From Lautropia sp. (lineage in GTDB: Bacteria > Pseudomonadota > Gammaproteobacteria > Burkholderiales > Burkholderiaceae_E): a DNA stretch of 63,088 nt. Under the pieces are notes generated by a model. It had not been told where the DNA came from. It saw only the letters and a list, made by a program, of their open reading frames with translations, and made no database searches. Below are positions 17,658 through 27,978 of this stretch, piece after piece. Made by a program: the position numbers and the translations under genes. The stretch is taken from the NCBI GenBank assembly GCA_030532425.1, contig JAUNLD010000009.1:1-63088 (forward strand). Reading direction: 5' to 3'. Each line of letters begins with the position of its first letter. Within the stretch, counting starts at the first letter, position 1.

Positions 17658-18049
17658 AATGCACACCTCTGAAGTGTTGAGAAAATCTGGGAACTGTAGC
17701 GTACCCGCAGCCCAGACGACTGTCGAGCCGCCGCACCACCTGAAAACATCAAGCATTCATTAGTAGAATAGTTTCGGATCGGCCCAACCAGCCACTGCCC
17801 CCGTGCTCCGTCACGCCGCCCGAATGGGGGCGCTGGACAACGGTTCGCATGGCGTGTTCCGCGTCGCCCTAGGGTTTCTACCGTGGGCCCGCGCTCATCA
17901 CCCGGCGGTAAGATTGCTGTTGCTGAAAATCCGCACAGCGCCGCGGCAGTTTCTCCGGTGCCGGGGCCCGGCAATGCCCACTCGCGCATGCGTGCGGCAC
18001 TGCCTCCGGCCGTTCCGACGCCTTCCCCCTACAGAACAGAAAGGTCAAG
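17658..18049. other. 392-bp divergent intergenic region, pfk/TRAP transporter
   Basis: The region contains an AT-richer patch at about 17740-17780 that probably holds the pfk promoter. An AAAGG ribosome site lies just before the gene at 18050. No RNA, repeat or clear -35/-10 pair was recognised. Confidence 0.35.
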
Positions 18050-19057
18050 ATGACACGCAAACCCCACGCCCCCAACCTTCCCCGCCGTGCCATGCTGGCC
18101 ACGGCTTCGGTCCTTGCCTCGCTGTCGCTGCTGGCCAGCGCACCTGCCGCGGCGCAGCAGAACCAGTTCATCACCATCGGCACCGGTGGTGTCACCGGCG
18201 TCTACTACGCGGCGGGCGGTGCCATCTGCCGTCTGGTCAACAAGGAACGCGCCCAGCACAAGATCCGCTGCTCCGTCGAGTCCACCGGCGCCTCGGTGTT
18301 CAACGTCAATGCCCTCAAGGCCGGCGACATCGACATCGGCTTCGTGCAGTCCGACGTCCAGTACGAGGCCATGAAGGGCAGCGGCCAGTTCCAGAAGGCC
18401 GGCCCTGACAGCAACCTGCGCGCCATGTTCTCGCTCTATGCGGAGCCGCTGACGATCGTCGCCCGGCGCGAGATCAAGGCCAACGGCATCCAGGATTTCA
18501 AGAAGCGCCGCTTCAACATCGGCAACCCCGGTTCGGGCACCCGTGCCTCGATGGACGAACTGCTCTCGATCAGCGGCATGACCAAGGCCGACTTCTCGCT
18601 GGCCTCCGAGCTGAAAGCCGACGAGCACGGTCCGGCCCTGTGTGATGGCAAGATCGACGGCTTTGCCTTTGCTGCGGGCCACCCCAGCGCCAACATCCAG
18701 GACCCGACCACCACCTGCGCCGCCCACCTGGTGCCGCTCAAGGGTGAAGCCATCGACAAGCTGGTGGCCGACAAGCCCTACTACGCCAAGGCCGTCATCC
18801 CGGCCAACACCTATCCCAACAATCCCAAGGCCATCGACACCTTTGGCGTGCTCGCCACGCTGGTCAGCTCCGACAAGGTGTCGGCCGATCACGTCTATGC
18901 CGTCGTCAAGTCGGTGTTCGAGAACTTTGACGAGTTCAAGAAACTGCACCCGGCCCTGGCGCACCTGAACCCGCAGCAGATGGTGCAGGACGGCCTGTCG
19001 ATGCCGTTGCACGAAGGCGCACAGCGCTATTACAAGGAAAAAGGCTGGATCAAGTGA
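18050..19057 (+). CDS. TAXI-family TRAP transporter substrate-binding protein
   Basis: A 335-residue periplasmic binding protein. Residues 1-36 are a Sec signal with an Arg-rich start and ASAPAAAQ cleavage region. The mature start [20 protein letters not shown] is the hallmark of TAXI (TRAP-associated extracytoplasmic immunogenic) proteins, which bind small organic acids such as glutamate or 2-oxoglutarate in characterised cases. AAAGG precedes the start. The fused permease gene follows after about 200 bp, so the two form one secondary uptake system driven by an ion gradient. The ligand is not predictable here. Confidence 0.92.
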   Translation: MTRKPHAPNLPRRAMLATASVLASLSLLASAPAAAQQNQFITIGTGGVTGVYYAAGGAICRLVNKERAQHKIRCSVESTGASVFNVNALKAGDIDIGFVQSDVQYEAMKGSGQFQKAGPDSNLRAMFSLYAEPLTIVARREIKANGIQDFKKRRFNIGNPGSGTRASMDELLSISGMTKADFSLASELKADEHGPALCDGKIDGFAFAAGHPSANIQDPTTTCAAHLVPLKGEAIDKLVADKPYYAKAVIPANTYPNNPKAIDTFGVLATLVSSDKVSADHVYAVVKSVFENFDEFKKLHPALAHLNPQQMVQDGLSMPLHEGAQRYYKEKGWIK

Positions 19058-19265
19058 TCCGCCGGGCGGCCAGCCATTGGCCGCCCCTGCCGGTGCGCCT
19101 GCCCCCGGTGGCGCACCCGCTCCCGACAGCTGCGATCCAGCGACAACGTTCCATTCGGCGACCGGCTGCGCCACCTGAGCGCCCGCCCACACCTCAGCAT
19201 CGCCATGCCGACACCTCACCCTGCCGGCAACTCCCCCACTCTTTCACCCACCGAGCCTCGTGAGC

Positions 19266-21887
19266 ATGACGCCCTCGCCTGCCTCTTCCAACCCGTTGCA
19301 CGACGGCCCTGACACCGACGCCCTGGCCCAGCTGGTGGCCGATACCGACACTGGCGGCCGCAAGCTGCGCGGGCTGGCGGCCGGCATCGTCGCAGCGCTG
19401 TGCATCCTCTGGTCGCTGGCCCAGCTCTACTACGCCAGCCCCCTGCCTTTTGCGCTCAATTTCGGCATCATTGACGACACACGCGCCCGCTCGCTGCATC
19501 TGGCCATCGCCATCTTCCTGGCCTTCATCACCTTCCCGGCCTTCAAGGGGCGCTCTCCCCGCAAGCACGTGCCGCTCACCGACTGGGTGATGGCCGGCGT
19601 TGCGTCTTTCTGTGGTGCCTACCTCTACCTGTTCTACGAACAGCTGGCCACCCGCGCCGGTGAACCCACCCAGATGGACATCTGGGCCGGCGTCGCCGGC
19701 ATGGTGCTGCTGCTCGAAGCCACCCGCCGGGCCGTCGGCTGGCCGATGGCTGCGCTGGCCCTGCTCTGCCTCACCTACGTGTTTGCCGGCCCGATGATGC
19801 CCGATGTGATCGCCCACAAGGGCGCCACGCTCTCCCGCGCGATGTCGCAGATGTGGCTGGGTACCGAAGGGGTCTTCGGCGTGGCGCTGGGTGTCTCGGT
19901 CAGCACCATCTTCGTCTACGTGCTGTTTGGATCGCTGCTCGACCTGGCCGGCGGCGGCAACTACATGATGCAGGTCTCCTACGCACTGCTCGGCCACCTG
20001 CGCGGGGGGCCGGCCAAGGTTGCCGTCATCTCCTCGGCCCTCAACGGCGTCGTCTCCGGCTCGTCGGTGGCCAACGTCGTTTCGGGCGGCATCTTCACCA
20101 TCCCGCTGATGAAGCGGGCCGGCTACGGTGGCGTCAAGGCCGGTGCCATCGAGACGATGGCCTCGGTCAACGGCCAGATCATGCCCCCGGTGATGGGCGC
20201 TGCCGCCTTCCTGATGACCGAATACGTGGGCCTCACCTACGCAGAGATCGTCAAGCATGCGCTGCTGCCGGCCCTGCTCTCGTACATCGGCCTGTTCTAC
20301 ATCGTCCACCTCGAAGCCCTCAAGCTCGGCCTCAAGCCCGCCATCGCCAACGCCGACGAACGCCCGTTCAGCACCCGGCTCAAGGCCACCGCGCTGGGCA
20401 TCAGTGGCAGCATCGTCCTCCTCTGCGCCATCTACTACGCCATCCTCGGCCTGCGCGCGGTGCTGGGTGACAGCGCTGGCTGGGGCGTGCTGATCCTGCT
20501 TGCCGGCCTGTATGTCGCCGCGATCTGGCAGGCAGCCAAGGCCGACGATCTTCCCCCCGACATCGACATCCACAACCCGGTGCGGCCGATGCTCTGGCCC
20601 ACCCTGCAGGCCGGCCTGCACTTCATGCTGCCCATCGGCGTGCTGATCTGGCTGCTGATGGTCGATCAGGCCTCACCGGCACTGGCAGCCTTCTGGGCCT
20701 GCACGATGCTGCTGGGCATGATCCTCACCCAGCATGCCCTGATCGGCCTGTTCCGGGGTCTGCCACGAGCACTGGGCAACGGCATCCGTCATGGCATGCG
20801 CGACGCCCTGCGCGGCCTAGAAAATGGCAGCCGCAACATGGTCGGCATCGCCATCGCCACCGCCACCGCCGGCATCATCGTCGGCACCATCACGCTGACC
20901 GGCCTGGGCTTGCGCATGACCGACATGGTCGAGCTGGTCAGCGGCGGCAACGTGATGGTGATGCTGATGTTCACCGCCTTCGTCTGCCTCATCCTCGGCC
21001 TGGGCGTGCCCACCACCGCCAACTACATCCTGGTCGCCAGCCTGATGGCCCCGGTCATCGTCGAGCTGGGCGCCCAGCACGGCCTCATCATCCCGCTGAT
21101 CGCCGTGCACCTGTTCGTCTTTTACTACGGCATCATGGGCGACATCACCCCACCCGTGGGCCTGGCCACCTTCGCTGCAGCCGCCATCTCGCGCGAAAGC
21201 CCGATTGCCACCGGGCTGCAAGGCGCCGCCTACGCGCTGCGCACCGTCATCCTGCCCTTCATCTGGATCTTCAACCCGCAGCTCCTGCTGATCGGCATCG
21301 ACAGCTGGCCCCACGCCATGCTGGTCTTCATCGCCTCGACACTGGCGATGCTGGCCTTTTCGGCCGTCACACTGGGCTGGCTGCGCACCCGGCTGCGCTG
21401 GTGGGAGTCACTGCTGCTCGTCGCCGGCATCCTGGTGCTGTTCCGGCCCGATTTCCTGATGGACCGGATCCATCCCCCCTACGAACAGCTGCCTCCCCAG
21501 CAGCTGAACCAGGTCGTCGAGAAACTCGCCCCCGGCCAGCAGCTGGTGCTCACCATCGAGGGCCAGACGCTCGAAGGCGAAGACAGCAGGAAAACCCTGT
21601 CGCTGACCATGGGCGAAGCAGCACCAGCCCTCAAGCGCCTGAGCGACGCCGGTCTGGGCGTGATGGCCTTTGGCGACATGGTGCAGGTCAGCCTGGTGCG
21701 CTTCGGCTCGCCCGCCAAGAAGGCCGGCTTCGAGCAGGGATGGGACATCACCGGCGTCAGCCTGCCCGCGGATCGCCCCAGTCCCAACTGGTTCTATCTG
21801 CCCGGCATCCTGCTGCTGGCGCTGGTCTGGTTTGGCCAGGGCGCCCGCCTGAGGCGCCAGGCCACCGGCAACAGCGAGGCGGGCTGA
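19266..21887 (+). CDS. fused TRAP transporter permease (4TM/12TM) with DUF3394 tail
   Basis: An inner-membrane protein of about 873 residues joining the small (4-helix) and large (12-helix) TRAP subunits. The DctM-like region includes SSALNGVVSGSSVANVVSGG, MASVNGQIMPPVMGAAAFLM and LGVPTTANYILVASLMAP. After the last core helices, residues ~725-850 form a soluble PDZ-like segment (DUF3394 type) ending in another helix, as in many TAXI permeases. A GTG at 19260 is an alternative start two codons upstream. It pairs with the TAXI binding protein at 18050. A hairpin follows the stop. Confidence 0.92.
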   Translation: MTPSPASSNPLHDGPDTDALAQLVADTDTGGRKLRGLAAGIVAALCILWSLAQLYYASPLPFALNFGIIDDTRARSLHLAIAIFLAFITFPAFKGRSPRKHVPLTDWVMAGVASFCGAYLYLFYEQLATRAGEPTQMDIWAGVAGMVLLLEATRRAVGWPMAALALLCLTYVFAGPMMPDVIAHKGATLSRAMSQMWLGTEGVFGVALGVSVSTIFVYVLFGSLLDLAGGGNYMMQVSYALLGHLRGGPAKVAVISSALNGVVSGSSVANVVSGGIFTIPLMKRAGYGGVKAGAIETMASVNGQIMPPVMGAAAFLMTEYVGLTYAEIVKHALLPALLSYIGLFYIVHLEALKLGLKPAIANADERPFSTRLKATALGISGSIVLLCAIYYAILGLRAVLGDSAGWGVLILLAGLYVAAIWQAAKADDLPPDIDIHNPVRPMLWPTLQAGLHFMLPIGVLIWLLMVDQASPALAAFWACTMLLGMILTQHALIGLFRGLPRALGNGIRHGMRDALRGLENGSRNMVGIAIATATAGIIVGTITLTGLGLRMTDMVELVSGGNVMVMLMFTAFVCLILGLGVPTTANYILVASLMAPVIVELGAQHGLIIPLIAVHLFVFYYGIMGDITPPVGLATFAAAAISRESPIATGLQGAAYALRTVILPFIWIFNPQLLLIGIDSWPHAMLVFIASTLAMLAFSAVTLGWLRTRLRWWESLLLVAGILVLFRPDFLMDRIHPPYEQLPPQQLNQVVEKLAPGQQLVLTIEGQTLEGEDSRKTLSLTMGEAAPALKRLSDAGLGVMAFGDMVQVSLVRFGSPAKKAGFEQGWDITGVSLPADRPSPNWFYLPGILLLALVWFGQGARLRRQATGNSEAG

Positions 21888-21986
21888 GCAACCTCAGACT
21901 CCTGGGGCGCCAAAAGTCGCGGGCAGCAAACCGGCCGCACCGGTTCATGCTGCCCCCGCCTCCTGCCCCCCAGCACCTGGATCAAT

Positions 21987-22021
21987 CGGGCCGGCAGCCT
22001 CACTGGATGCCTGCCGGCCCG
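21987..22021. terminator. GC-rich hairpin after TRAP permease
   Basis: A perfect 11-bp stem (CGGGCCGGCAG with its complement, 13-nt loop) lies about 100 bp past the permease stop and 23 bp from the end of the convergent gene at 22045. No T-run is seen, so termination is likely but unproven. Confidence 0.45.
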
Positions 22022-22044
22022 GTCAACAAGGCACAGGCATGCCG

Positions 22045-22422
22045 TCATGCCGGCGCAAATGCCCCCATGTTTGCCAGGACGATGGCCGCCCCCACAAACA
22101 CCACGTTGCTGAGCAAGGCCACCGCCAGCAGGTTGAACAGGTCGCCCTGCCCGTCCCAGCGTCCCCCCCGTTTCATCCACCAGCGCAGCACCCACACCGA
22201 CACCAGGAAGCACACCCACATCATCAGCAGGGAGACGGCCACCGCCGCCCAGACCGGCATGCCCGGCCCATACGGTGGCGGCGACGTCATCGACGGATCC
22301 AGCCCCATCAACAGGCCAATGAGCGTCACGGCCAGCACACTCTGCCAGCGCGGAAAATCCAGCTCGGCAAACGACACCGGCTTCAACAGGCTCATTCGTC
22401 CACTGACATTCACGATACTCAT
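22045..22422 (-). CDS. small membrane protein, unknown family
   Basis: A 125-residue protein with three hydrophobic segments (about residues 26-42, 57-82 and 96-120) separated by polar loops, including RWWMKRGGRWDGQGD. The helix spacing and the GDLFNLLAVALLS segment recall half of a Yip1-like protein, but this is weak. GTGAGG lies before the ATG. It is 86 bp downstream of the semialdehyde dehydrogenase gene on the same strand, so it may be the last gene of the hydroxyproline transcript or a separate unit. Confidence 0.6.
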   Translation of the reverse strand: MSIVNVSGRMSLLKPVSFAELDFPRWQSVLAVTLIGLLMGLDPSMTSPPPYGPGMPVWAAVAVSLLMMWVCFLVSVWVLRWWMKRGGRWDGQGDLFNLLAVALLSNVVFVGAAIVLANMGAFAPA

Positions 22423-22508
22423 GCATTTACCTCACGGAATATATCGAACAGAAACAGTGGCGGGCCACACTGCCCAGGGCATGATCGCGGCCCACCGTTC
22501 CGTCTGCG

Positions 22509-24044
22509 TCAGGCCTTTTGCTGCAACACCGCCGGCAGCAGCTTCAGCGGCACATCCTGGTAGCAGACCGGGCGCAGGAAACGGTCGATGGCGGTGGCGC
22601 CCACCGAAGTGCTGCGACTGTCACTGGTGGCCGGGAAGGGGCCGCCATGCACCATCGCCCGGCACACCTCCACGCCGGTGCCAAAGCCGTTGAACAGCAC
22701 GCGGCCCGCCTTGCGCTCCAGCTGGGCGATCAATGCCCGCAGCTGATCGGCATCGTCGTCGTCGCTGGCATGGATGGCGGCCGTCAGCTGCCCTCCCAGC
22801 TGCTCGGTAATCGCCTGTACCTGTGCCATGTCCCGGCAGCGCACCACCACGGCGGCCGAGCCAAACACCTCGTCCTGCAACGCTTCCACGGCCAGAAAGG
22901 CATCACCCGTCACCGCAAACAGGTGCGCACGGCACTGGTTGGGTTGCTCACTGCCGGCCCCTTCGGCCAGCAGGCAGGCGTGCTGGCGCAGATGGCCCAC
23001 GCCCCTGTCGAAGGCATCGGCAATGCCGGGCGTCAGCATCGTCTGCGCCGCCTGCGCGCGAATGGCCGCCTGCGCATGCTGGATGAAGTCCTCCAGCCCG
23101 TCACTGCCATCCACCACAAACACCAGACCGGGGCTGGTGCAGAACTGCCCTGCGCCCATCGCCATCGACGCCGCCAGCGCCCTGCCGATCTCGCCACCGC
23201 GCACCTTCAGGGCACCGGGCATCAGGTACACCGGATTGATGCTGCTCATCTCGGCATACACCGGGATCGGCTCGGGTCGCGCCTGCGCTGCCTTCAGCAG
23301 CGCCAGCCCGCCCGCGCGCGAGCCGGTGAAGCCCACCGCCCTGATGCGGGGGTCGGCCACCAGTTTCTGGCCAATGTCGGCCCCTGCCCCGTAAAGCAGT
23401 GCAAACACGCCTTCGGGCATCCGGCACACGCGCGCAGCCCGCTGGATGGCTCCACCCACCAGTTCGGCCGTACCGGGGTGTGCATTGTGCGCCTTCACCA
23501 CCACCGGGCAGCCCGCGGCCAGTGCACTGGCCGTGTCACCTCCTGCCACCGAAAAGGCCAGCGGGAAGTTGCTGGCACCAAACACCGCAACCGGCCCCAG
23601 TGCAATCTTGCGATAACGCAGATCCGGCCGTAGCAGCGGCTGGCGATCGGGCAGTGCCGGATCGATGTGCACCGACTGATAATGCCCGTCGCGCAGCACA
23701 CCGGCAAAAAGGCGCAACTGGTTGCAGGTGCGGGCCATCTCCCCACGCACACGTGTCTCGGGCAGGCCGCTTTCCTGCATCACGCGCCGGACCAGTGCAT
23801 CGCCCAGCCCTTCGATCCCGGTGGCAATGGCCTCCAGAAATTCGGCTCGCAGCTCATCCGGCAGCAGACGGTATTCCAGAAAGGCCGACCACGCCAGCGC
23901 CATGGCCCGCTCGAAGTCTTCATCCGACACCCCACGGTAGACCGGTGCCAGCACGTCGCTGGTAGCCGGATTCAGCGCCTGGATCACAGCCTTGGTGCCT
24001 TCCACCTGCTGCTGGCCGATGAGGTTCTTTCCAACAAGTTCCAT
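22509..24044 (-). CDS. 2-oxoglutarate semialdehyde (2,5-dioxovalerate) dehydrogenase
   Basis: A 511-residue aldehyde dehydrogenase that oxidises 2-oxoglutarate semialdehyde to 2-oxoglutarate with NAD(P)+. Family features include GPVAVFGASNFPLAFSVAGG, VVVKAHNAHPGT, VGFTGSRAGG, the general-base Glu in YAEMSSINPV and the catalytic Cys in GQFCTSPGLV. The short lead MELVGKNLIGQ matches KGSADH enzymes of the araE/hydroxyproline type. The ATG at 24044 has GGAG 8 nt upstream; a GTG three codons earlier is possible. It is the last enzyme of the adjacent hydroxyproline pathway and feeds the TCA cycle. Confidence 0.93.
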   Translation of the reverse strand: MELVGKNLIGQQQVEGTKAVIQALNPATSDVLAPVYRGVSDEDFERAMALAWSAFLEYRLLPDELRAEFLEAIATGIEGLGDALVRRVMQESGLPETRVRGEMARTCNQLRLFAGVLRDGHYQSVHIDPALPDRQPLLRPDLRYRKIALGPVAVFGASNFPLAFSVAGGDTASALAAGCPVVVKAHNAHPGTAELVGGAIQRAARVCRMPEGVFALLYGAGADIGQKLVADPRIRAVGFTGSRAGGLALLKAAQARPEPIPVYAEMSSINPVYLMPGALKVRGGEIGRALAASMAMGAGQFCTSPGLVFVVDGSDGLEDFIQHAQAAIRAQAAQTMLTPGIADAFDRGVGHLRQHACLLAEGAGSEQPNQCRAHLFAVTGDAFLAVEALQDEVFGSAAVVVRCRDMAQVQAITEQLGGQLTAAIHASDDDDADQLRALIAQLERKAGRVLFNGFGTGVEVCRAMVHGGPFPATSDSRSTSVGATAIDRFLRPVCYQDVPLKLLPAVLQQKA

Positions 24045-24122
24045 CCCGTTCACTCCATGTCAAGGATCCCTGTTCCGACAGCTGCCATGCAACGGCCCTC
24101 TCTTCTGTGGCATCCCGGGGCT

Positions 24123-25571
24123 TCAATGCTGCTCCCCCTGCCGCTTGCCACGCCAGAAACCCGCATCCCCGATGCCACAGGCGCTGGCGTCAAAGACGGG
24201 GTTGACACCGTCCTTCTTCTGCCGCTCATAGTCGCGCAAGGCCCTTAGCGCCGGCCTGGTCAACAGCACGATGACCACCAGGTTCAGATAGCACATCGCA
24301 CCAAAACCGATGTCCCCCAACCCCCACATCATGTCAGCTGTCTGCACGCAGCCAAAGCCCACCACCACAAGAAACGCAGCCTTCAGCACGATCGCCGGAA
24401 CCTTGAATCCAAGCTTTTCCTGCAGATAGACCAGCGTGGTCTCGGCAATATAGTAGTAGGCCATCAGACACGTGAAGGCAAAGAAGAAGATGGCCACCGC
24501 CACGAAGGCACCCCCCACGTCCGGCAACACGCTGGCAATCGCCTGCTGGGTGAAAGCCGCCCCCGCCTTCACGCCAGGCAGATGCTCGGCCAGCGCGGTC
24601 TCGGTGCCCGGCATCATCACGTTGTACGACCGGGTCGACAGGATCATCAGCGCGGTGGCTGTGCACACCAGTACCGTGTCGATATAGACCGAAAACGCCT
24701 GTACCAGCCCCTGCTTGGCAGGGTGAGAGACCTCGGCCGCAGCTGAACTGTAACTGCCCTCACCAGCCCCCGCCACGTTCGAGAACACCGCACGCCGCAC
24801 GCCCCAATCCACGGCGTGACCCGCCATGCCACCATAGACGGCATCAGTCCCCAGGGCACTGCGAAAAATCAGCAGGAACATCTCCGGCAGGCTGGACAGA
24901 TTCACTCCCAGCACGATCACCATCATCACCAGATACCCCACCGCCATGAAGGGCACGATGATGTCGGCCACCTGTGCAATGCGCTTGATCCCACCAAAGA
25001 TGATGAGGGCCAGCGGCACCAGAATGATGAGCGCACTGATCCAGGGTGAAACGCCAAAGGCTTCGGCAAAGGATGAGGTGATGGTGTTGGCCTGCACGCC
25101 CGGCACCAGCACGCCATAAGACAGACACACCACCAGTGCCACGACGATGGCAAAAGCCTTCAGCTTCAGGCCATGTTCGATGTACCACGGGCCGCCGCCA
25201 CGATACTGGTTGCCCACCTGCTCCTTGTAGACTTGCGCCAGGGTCGATTCGACAAAGGCACTGGCGCCCCCCAGCAGTGCCGTCACATTCATCCAGAACA
25301 CGGCGCCCGGCCCTCCTGCAGCGATGGCCGTAGCCACACCAGCGATGTTGCCCACTCCGATCCGCCCCGACAACGACATGCAGAACGCCTGAAACGAGGA
25401 AATGCCCGCGTCCGACATCTGCTTCTCCCGCAGCAGCCGCACCATCTCGCCGAGGTAGCGAAACTGCACACCGCGCGTGACGACGGTGAAGTACAGCCCG
25501 ACGCCCAGCGCCAGATACACCAGCGCATCGCTCCAGACCAGCCCTGCAATGTCTGCGACCAGTTTGTCCAT
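24123..25571 (-). CDS. AGCS-family Na+/amino-acid symporter
   Basis: A 482-residue inner-membrane protein with about 11 helices of the alanine/glycine:cation symporter family. Typical segments are SLSGRIGVGNIAGVATAIAAGGPGAVFWM, GGPWYIEHGLK and SNVAGAGEGSYSSAAAEVSHPAKQGLVQ, quoted in part. AGGAGAC precedes the start at 25571; upstream in-frame sequence is Cys/Arg-rich and unlikely to be translated. Placed inside the hydroxyproline cluster, it is the best candidate for uptake of hydroxyproline or proline-like amino acids. That specificity is inference; characterised relatives carry alanine or glycine. Confidence 0.92.
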   Translation of the reverse strand: MDKLVADIAGLVWSDALVYLALGVGLYFTVVTRGVQFRYLGEMVRLLREKQMSDAGISSFQAFCMSLSGRIGVGNIAGVATAIAAGGPGAVFWMNVTALLGGASAFVESTLAQVYKEQVGNQYRGGGPWYIEHGLKLKAFAIVVALVVCLSYGVLVPGVQANTITSSFAEAFGVSPWISALIILVPLALIIFGGIKRIAQVADIIVPFMAVGYLVMMVIVLGVNLSSLPEMFLLIFRSALGTDAVYGGMAGHAVDWGVRRAVFSNVAGAGEGSYSSAAAEVSHPAKQGLVQAFSVYIDTVLVCTATALMILSTRSYNVMMPGTETALAEHLPGVKAGAAFTQQAIASVLPDVGGAFVAVAIFFFAFTCLMAYYYIAETTLVYLQEKLGFKVPAIVLKAAFLVVVGFGCVQTADMMWGLGDIGFGAMCYLNLVVIVLLTRPALRALRDYERQKKDGVNPVFDASACGIGDAGFWRGKRQGEQH

Positions 25572-25773
25572 GGTTGTCTCCTGTGATGTGGGTACCTGCA
25601 CGCGTGCTGTCGTGCGGCACGTTTTTTCCAGGCGCCTTCCGCAGGAAAAGCCTCCCCCATCAAGGACCCGGCCGGCAGGACATTCGCGGACTGCAACGAC
25701 CGTACCGGCCCATGCCCTCGCAGCGGGTCTGACGTCACGCCCGGCAGCGAACGTCATCTTTTTCTGCAGAACC

Positions 25774-27015
25774 TCAAGTAAAGCGCTTCAGGGAAAAGGG
25801 TTCGAGCGCAAATGGCGGCGTCTCGCCAAAGTGCAGGGCCTCGACACAGGCGGCGGTGCTGGCAGCCTGCGTCAGCCCCAGGTGGTGGTGGCCAAAGGCC
25901 AGCATCACCTTGCCCACCCGGTCGATCACCGGCAGGCTGTCGGCCGTGGTTGGCCGAAATCCCATCCATTCGCTGGCATCGCGCGCATCCAGCGGCATGC
26001 GCACCAGGCCGTTGGCCAGCGGCAGCAGGTTGCGCGCACGCCGCATGTCGGGTGGCAGATCAAGGCCCGCATATTCCACGGTACCCGCCAGCCGCAGCCC
26101 CGCATCCATCGGCGTCATCACAAAGCGCCGGTCGGCACTCGATACCGGCAACTGCAGGCGCCCCGTCTCGGCCGGCAGCATCAGGTGATAGCCCCGCTCG
26201 GTATCCAGCGGCACCGACACCCCCGTGAGCGCATGCGCCAGCGGCTTCGAGAACGCACCAGCCGTCAGCAGCACCTGTTCGGCGGCCACCTCGCCCGCAT
26301 CGGTGATGATCCTGAACGCACCCGCACCATCGGGCACCGCATGGGTCACACGTCGATGCGCCCACACCTGCCCCCCCATGTCCTGCAAGGCCTTCACCAG
26401 GCCCCGGCTGATCGCCCGCAGATCGCTGATGTGGGCCGTATCCGGGTAATACAGCCCGCCCAGCTGGGCCTCGTTGAGAGCCGGCTCCATCTCCCGCAAC
26501 GCACCGGCCTCCAGCCAGCGATTACGCACCCCCAAGGCATTGAGTGTCTGGCCAAGTGCTTTCAGCCGGGCACAGGTTTGCGGCTTTTCACAGGTCTGTA
26601 CCGTCCCCAGCGTCTTCAGCCACGGCAGCAGCTGCCAGCGTTGCGCAAAATCCTTCCAGGCCGCCAGGCTGTATGCGTTGATGGCCAGCAGCGCCTGATG
26701 CGAGCGGCGCGCATTGGCCGGCAGCATGTTGCGCAAGGCCTGCCAGCCCCAGGGCAGCATCCGGGGCAGATAACGCCAGTCGATGCGCAACGGCCCCAGC
26801 GGATCGAGCAGCATGGCGGGCAGGCGGGGCAACATGCTGGCGTCGGCCACCGGATAGACCTGCTCGGTGGCGATATGGCCCGCATTGCCCCAGGAGGCGC
26901 CCATGCCGGGGTCGCCTGCATCCAGCAGCAGCACCTGCACGCCACGCCGCTGCAGGGTGACGGCGCAGGCCAGCCCGATGATGCCGCCCCCGATGACGAG
27001 CAGCTGTGCCTTCAT
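25774..27015 (-). CDS. FAD-dependent D-amino-acid (cis-4-hydroxy-D-proline) dehydrogenase
   Basis: A 413-residue DAO-family flavoenzyme. The N-terminal dinucleotide motif [12 protein letters not shown] and [14 protein letters not shown] (FAD contacts) are followed by a substrate domain and a C-terminal [14 protein letters not shown] and [12 protein letters not shown]. DadA/LhpB-like enzymes oxidise D-amino acids to imino acids; beside a 4-hydroxyproline epimerase the likely substrate is cis-4-hydroxy-D-proline, giving pyrroline-4-hydroxy-2-carboxylate. It begins within the stop of the epimerase gene (4-bp ATGA overlap), so expression is coupled. It is the single-chain type, with no small subunits nearby. 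Confidence 0.88.
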   Translation of the reverse strand: MKAQLLVIGGGIIGLACAVTLQRRGVQVLLLDAGDPGMGASWGNAGHIATEQVYPVADASMLPRLPAMLLDPLGPLRIDWRYLPRMLPWGWQALRNMLPANARRSHQALLAINAYSLAAWKDFAQRWQLLPWLKTLGTVQTCEKPQTCARLKALGQTLNALGVRNRWLEAGALREMEPALNEAQLGGLYYPDTAHISDLRAISRGLVKALQDMGGQVWAHRRVTHAVPDGAGAFRIITDAGEVAAEQVLLTAGAFSKPLAHALTGVSVPLDTERGYHLMLPAETGRLQLPVSSADRRFVMTPMDAGLRLAGTVEYAGLDLPPDMRRARNLLPLANGLVRMPLDARDASEWMGFRPTTADSLPVIDRVGKVMLAFGHHHLGLTQAASTAACVEALHFGETPPFALEPFSLKRFT

Positions 27016-27959
27016 GGACCGATCCCCCAGCAAAACGGATCTTTCGGGTCGAGCAGCAGCATGGTTTCGGCACACACGTGGGCCCTGCCACGGATGACGG
27101 GGATGATGCCGCCAGCTGGGTCGGGCTGGTAGGTGCCCAGGAACATGCTGCCGATGATGCTTTCCTGACGCCAGGCCACGCCCGGCGCCAGCCTGCCATC
27201 AGCCGCCAGGCAGGCCAGCTTGGCACTGGTGCCAGTGCCGCAGGGCGAGCGGTCGTAAGCCCCGCCGGGACACAGCACGAAATTGCGGCTGTCGGCCGTG
27301 TCCGACGGCACGAACAGTTCGACATGGTCGATATCGGCCCCGTTTTCACCCGTGATGCCCTGATCGCGCAAGGCCTTCATGATCGCTTCGCACACGGCGC
27401 TCAGCTGCCGCGTGTTGTCGGCGGCAATACGCTGGCCGTGCTCGTTGACCAGAAAGAACCAGTTGCCGCCCCAGGCCACATCTCCCTTCAGCACCCCCAG
27501 GCCCGGCACATCCACGGCCACCGCCCTCGCATGGCGCCAGGCCCGCACATTGCGGATGCTGACGCTGCCATCTTCATGCAGCGTACAGCGCACCTCACCC
27601 ACCGGCGTCTCGATCGTGTGCTCGCCGACCCGGATGCGCCCCAGATGCTGCAACGAGGCGATCAGCCCGATCGTGCCGTGGCCGCACATGCCCAGATAGC
27701 CGGTGTTGTTGAAGAAGATCACGCCACAGGCATTGGCCGGGTTCACCGGCCTGCACAACAGTGCCCCCACCAGGATGTCGTTGCCGCGCGGCTCCAGGAT
27801 CACGGCGCGCCGCCAGGCATCGTGCTGCGTCTTCAGCACCTGAAGGCGCTCGGCCATGCTGCCCTGGCCCAGCGGCGGGAAACCGTCGATCACCAGCCGT
27901 GTCGGCTCTCCGCCCGTATGCGAATCGATGATGCGGATGGACTGCTGCAAGCCGGACAT
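27012..27959 (-). CDS. 4-hydroxyproline 2-epimerase (proline racemase family)
   Basis: A 315-residue enzyme that inverts C2 of trans-4-hydroxy-L-proline to cis-4-hydroxy-D-proline. Both catalytic cysteines are present: C92 in [12 protein letters not shown] and C240 in [10 protein letters not shown]. The Cys/Cys pair marks racemase or epimerase activity, in contrast to Ser/Thr-containing 3-hydroxyproline dehydratases. The N-terminal [19 protein letters not shown] is typical. It lies 19 bp after the Ldh-family gene and overlaps the dehydrogenase gene by 4 bp. The neighbourhood makes hydroxyproline, rather than proline, the likely substrate. Confidence 0.93.
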   Translation of the reverse strand: MSGLQQSIRIIDSHTGGEPTRLVIDGFPPLGQGSMAERLQVLKTQHDAWRRAVILEPRGNDILVGALLCRPVNPANACGVIFFNNTGYLGMCGHGTIGLIASLQHLGRIRVGEHTIETPVGEVRCTLHEDGSVSIRNVRAWRHARAVAVDVPGLGVLKGDVAWGGNWFFLVNEHGQRIAADNTRQLSAVCEAIMKALRDQGITGENGADIDHVELFVPSDTADSRNFVLCPGGAYDRSPCGTGTSAKLACLAADGRLAPGVAWRQESIIGSMFLGTYQPDPAGGIIPVIRGRAHVCAETMLLLDPKDPFCWGIGP

Positions 27960-27978
27960 CTCTCTTCCTCTCGTCGAA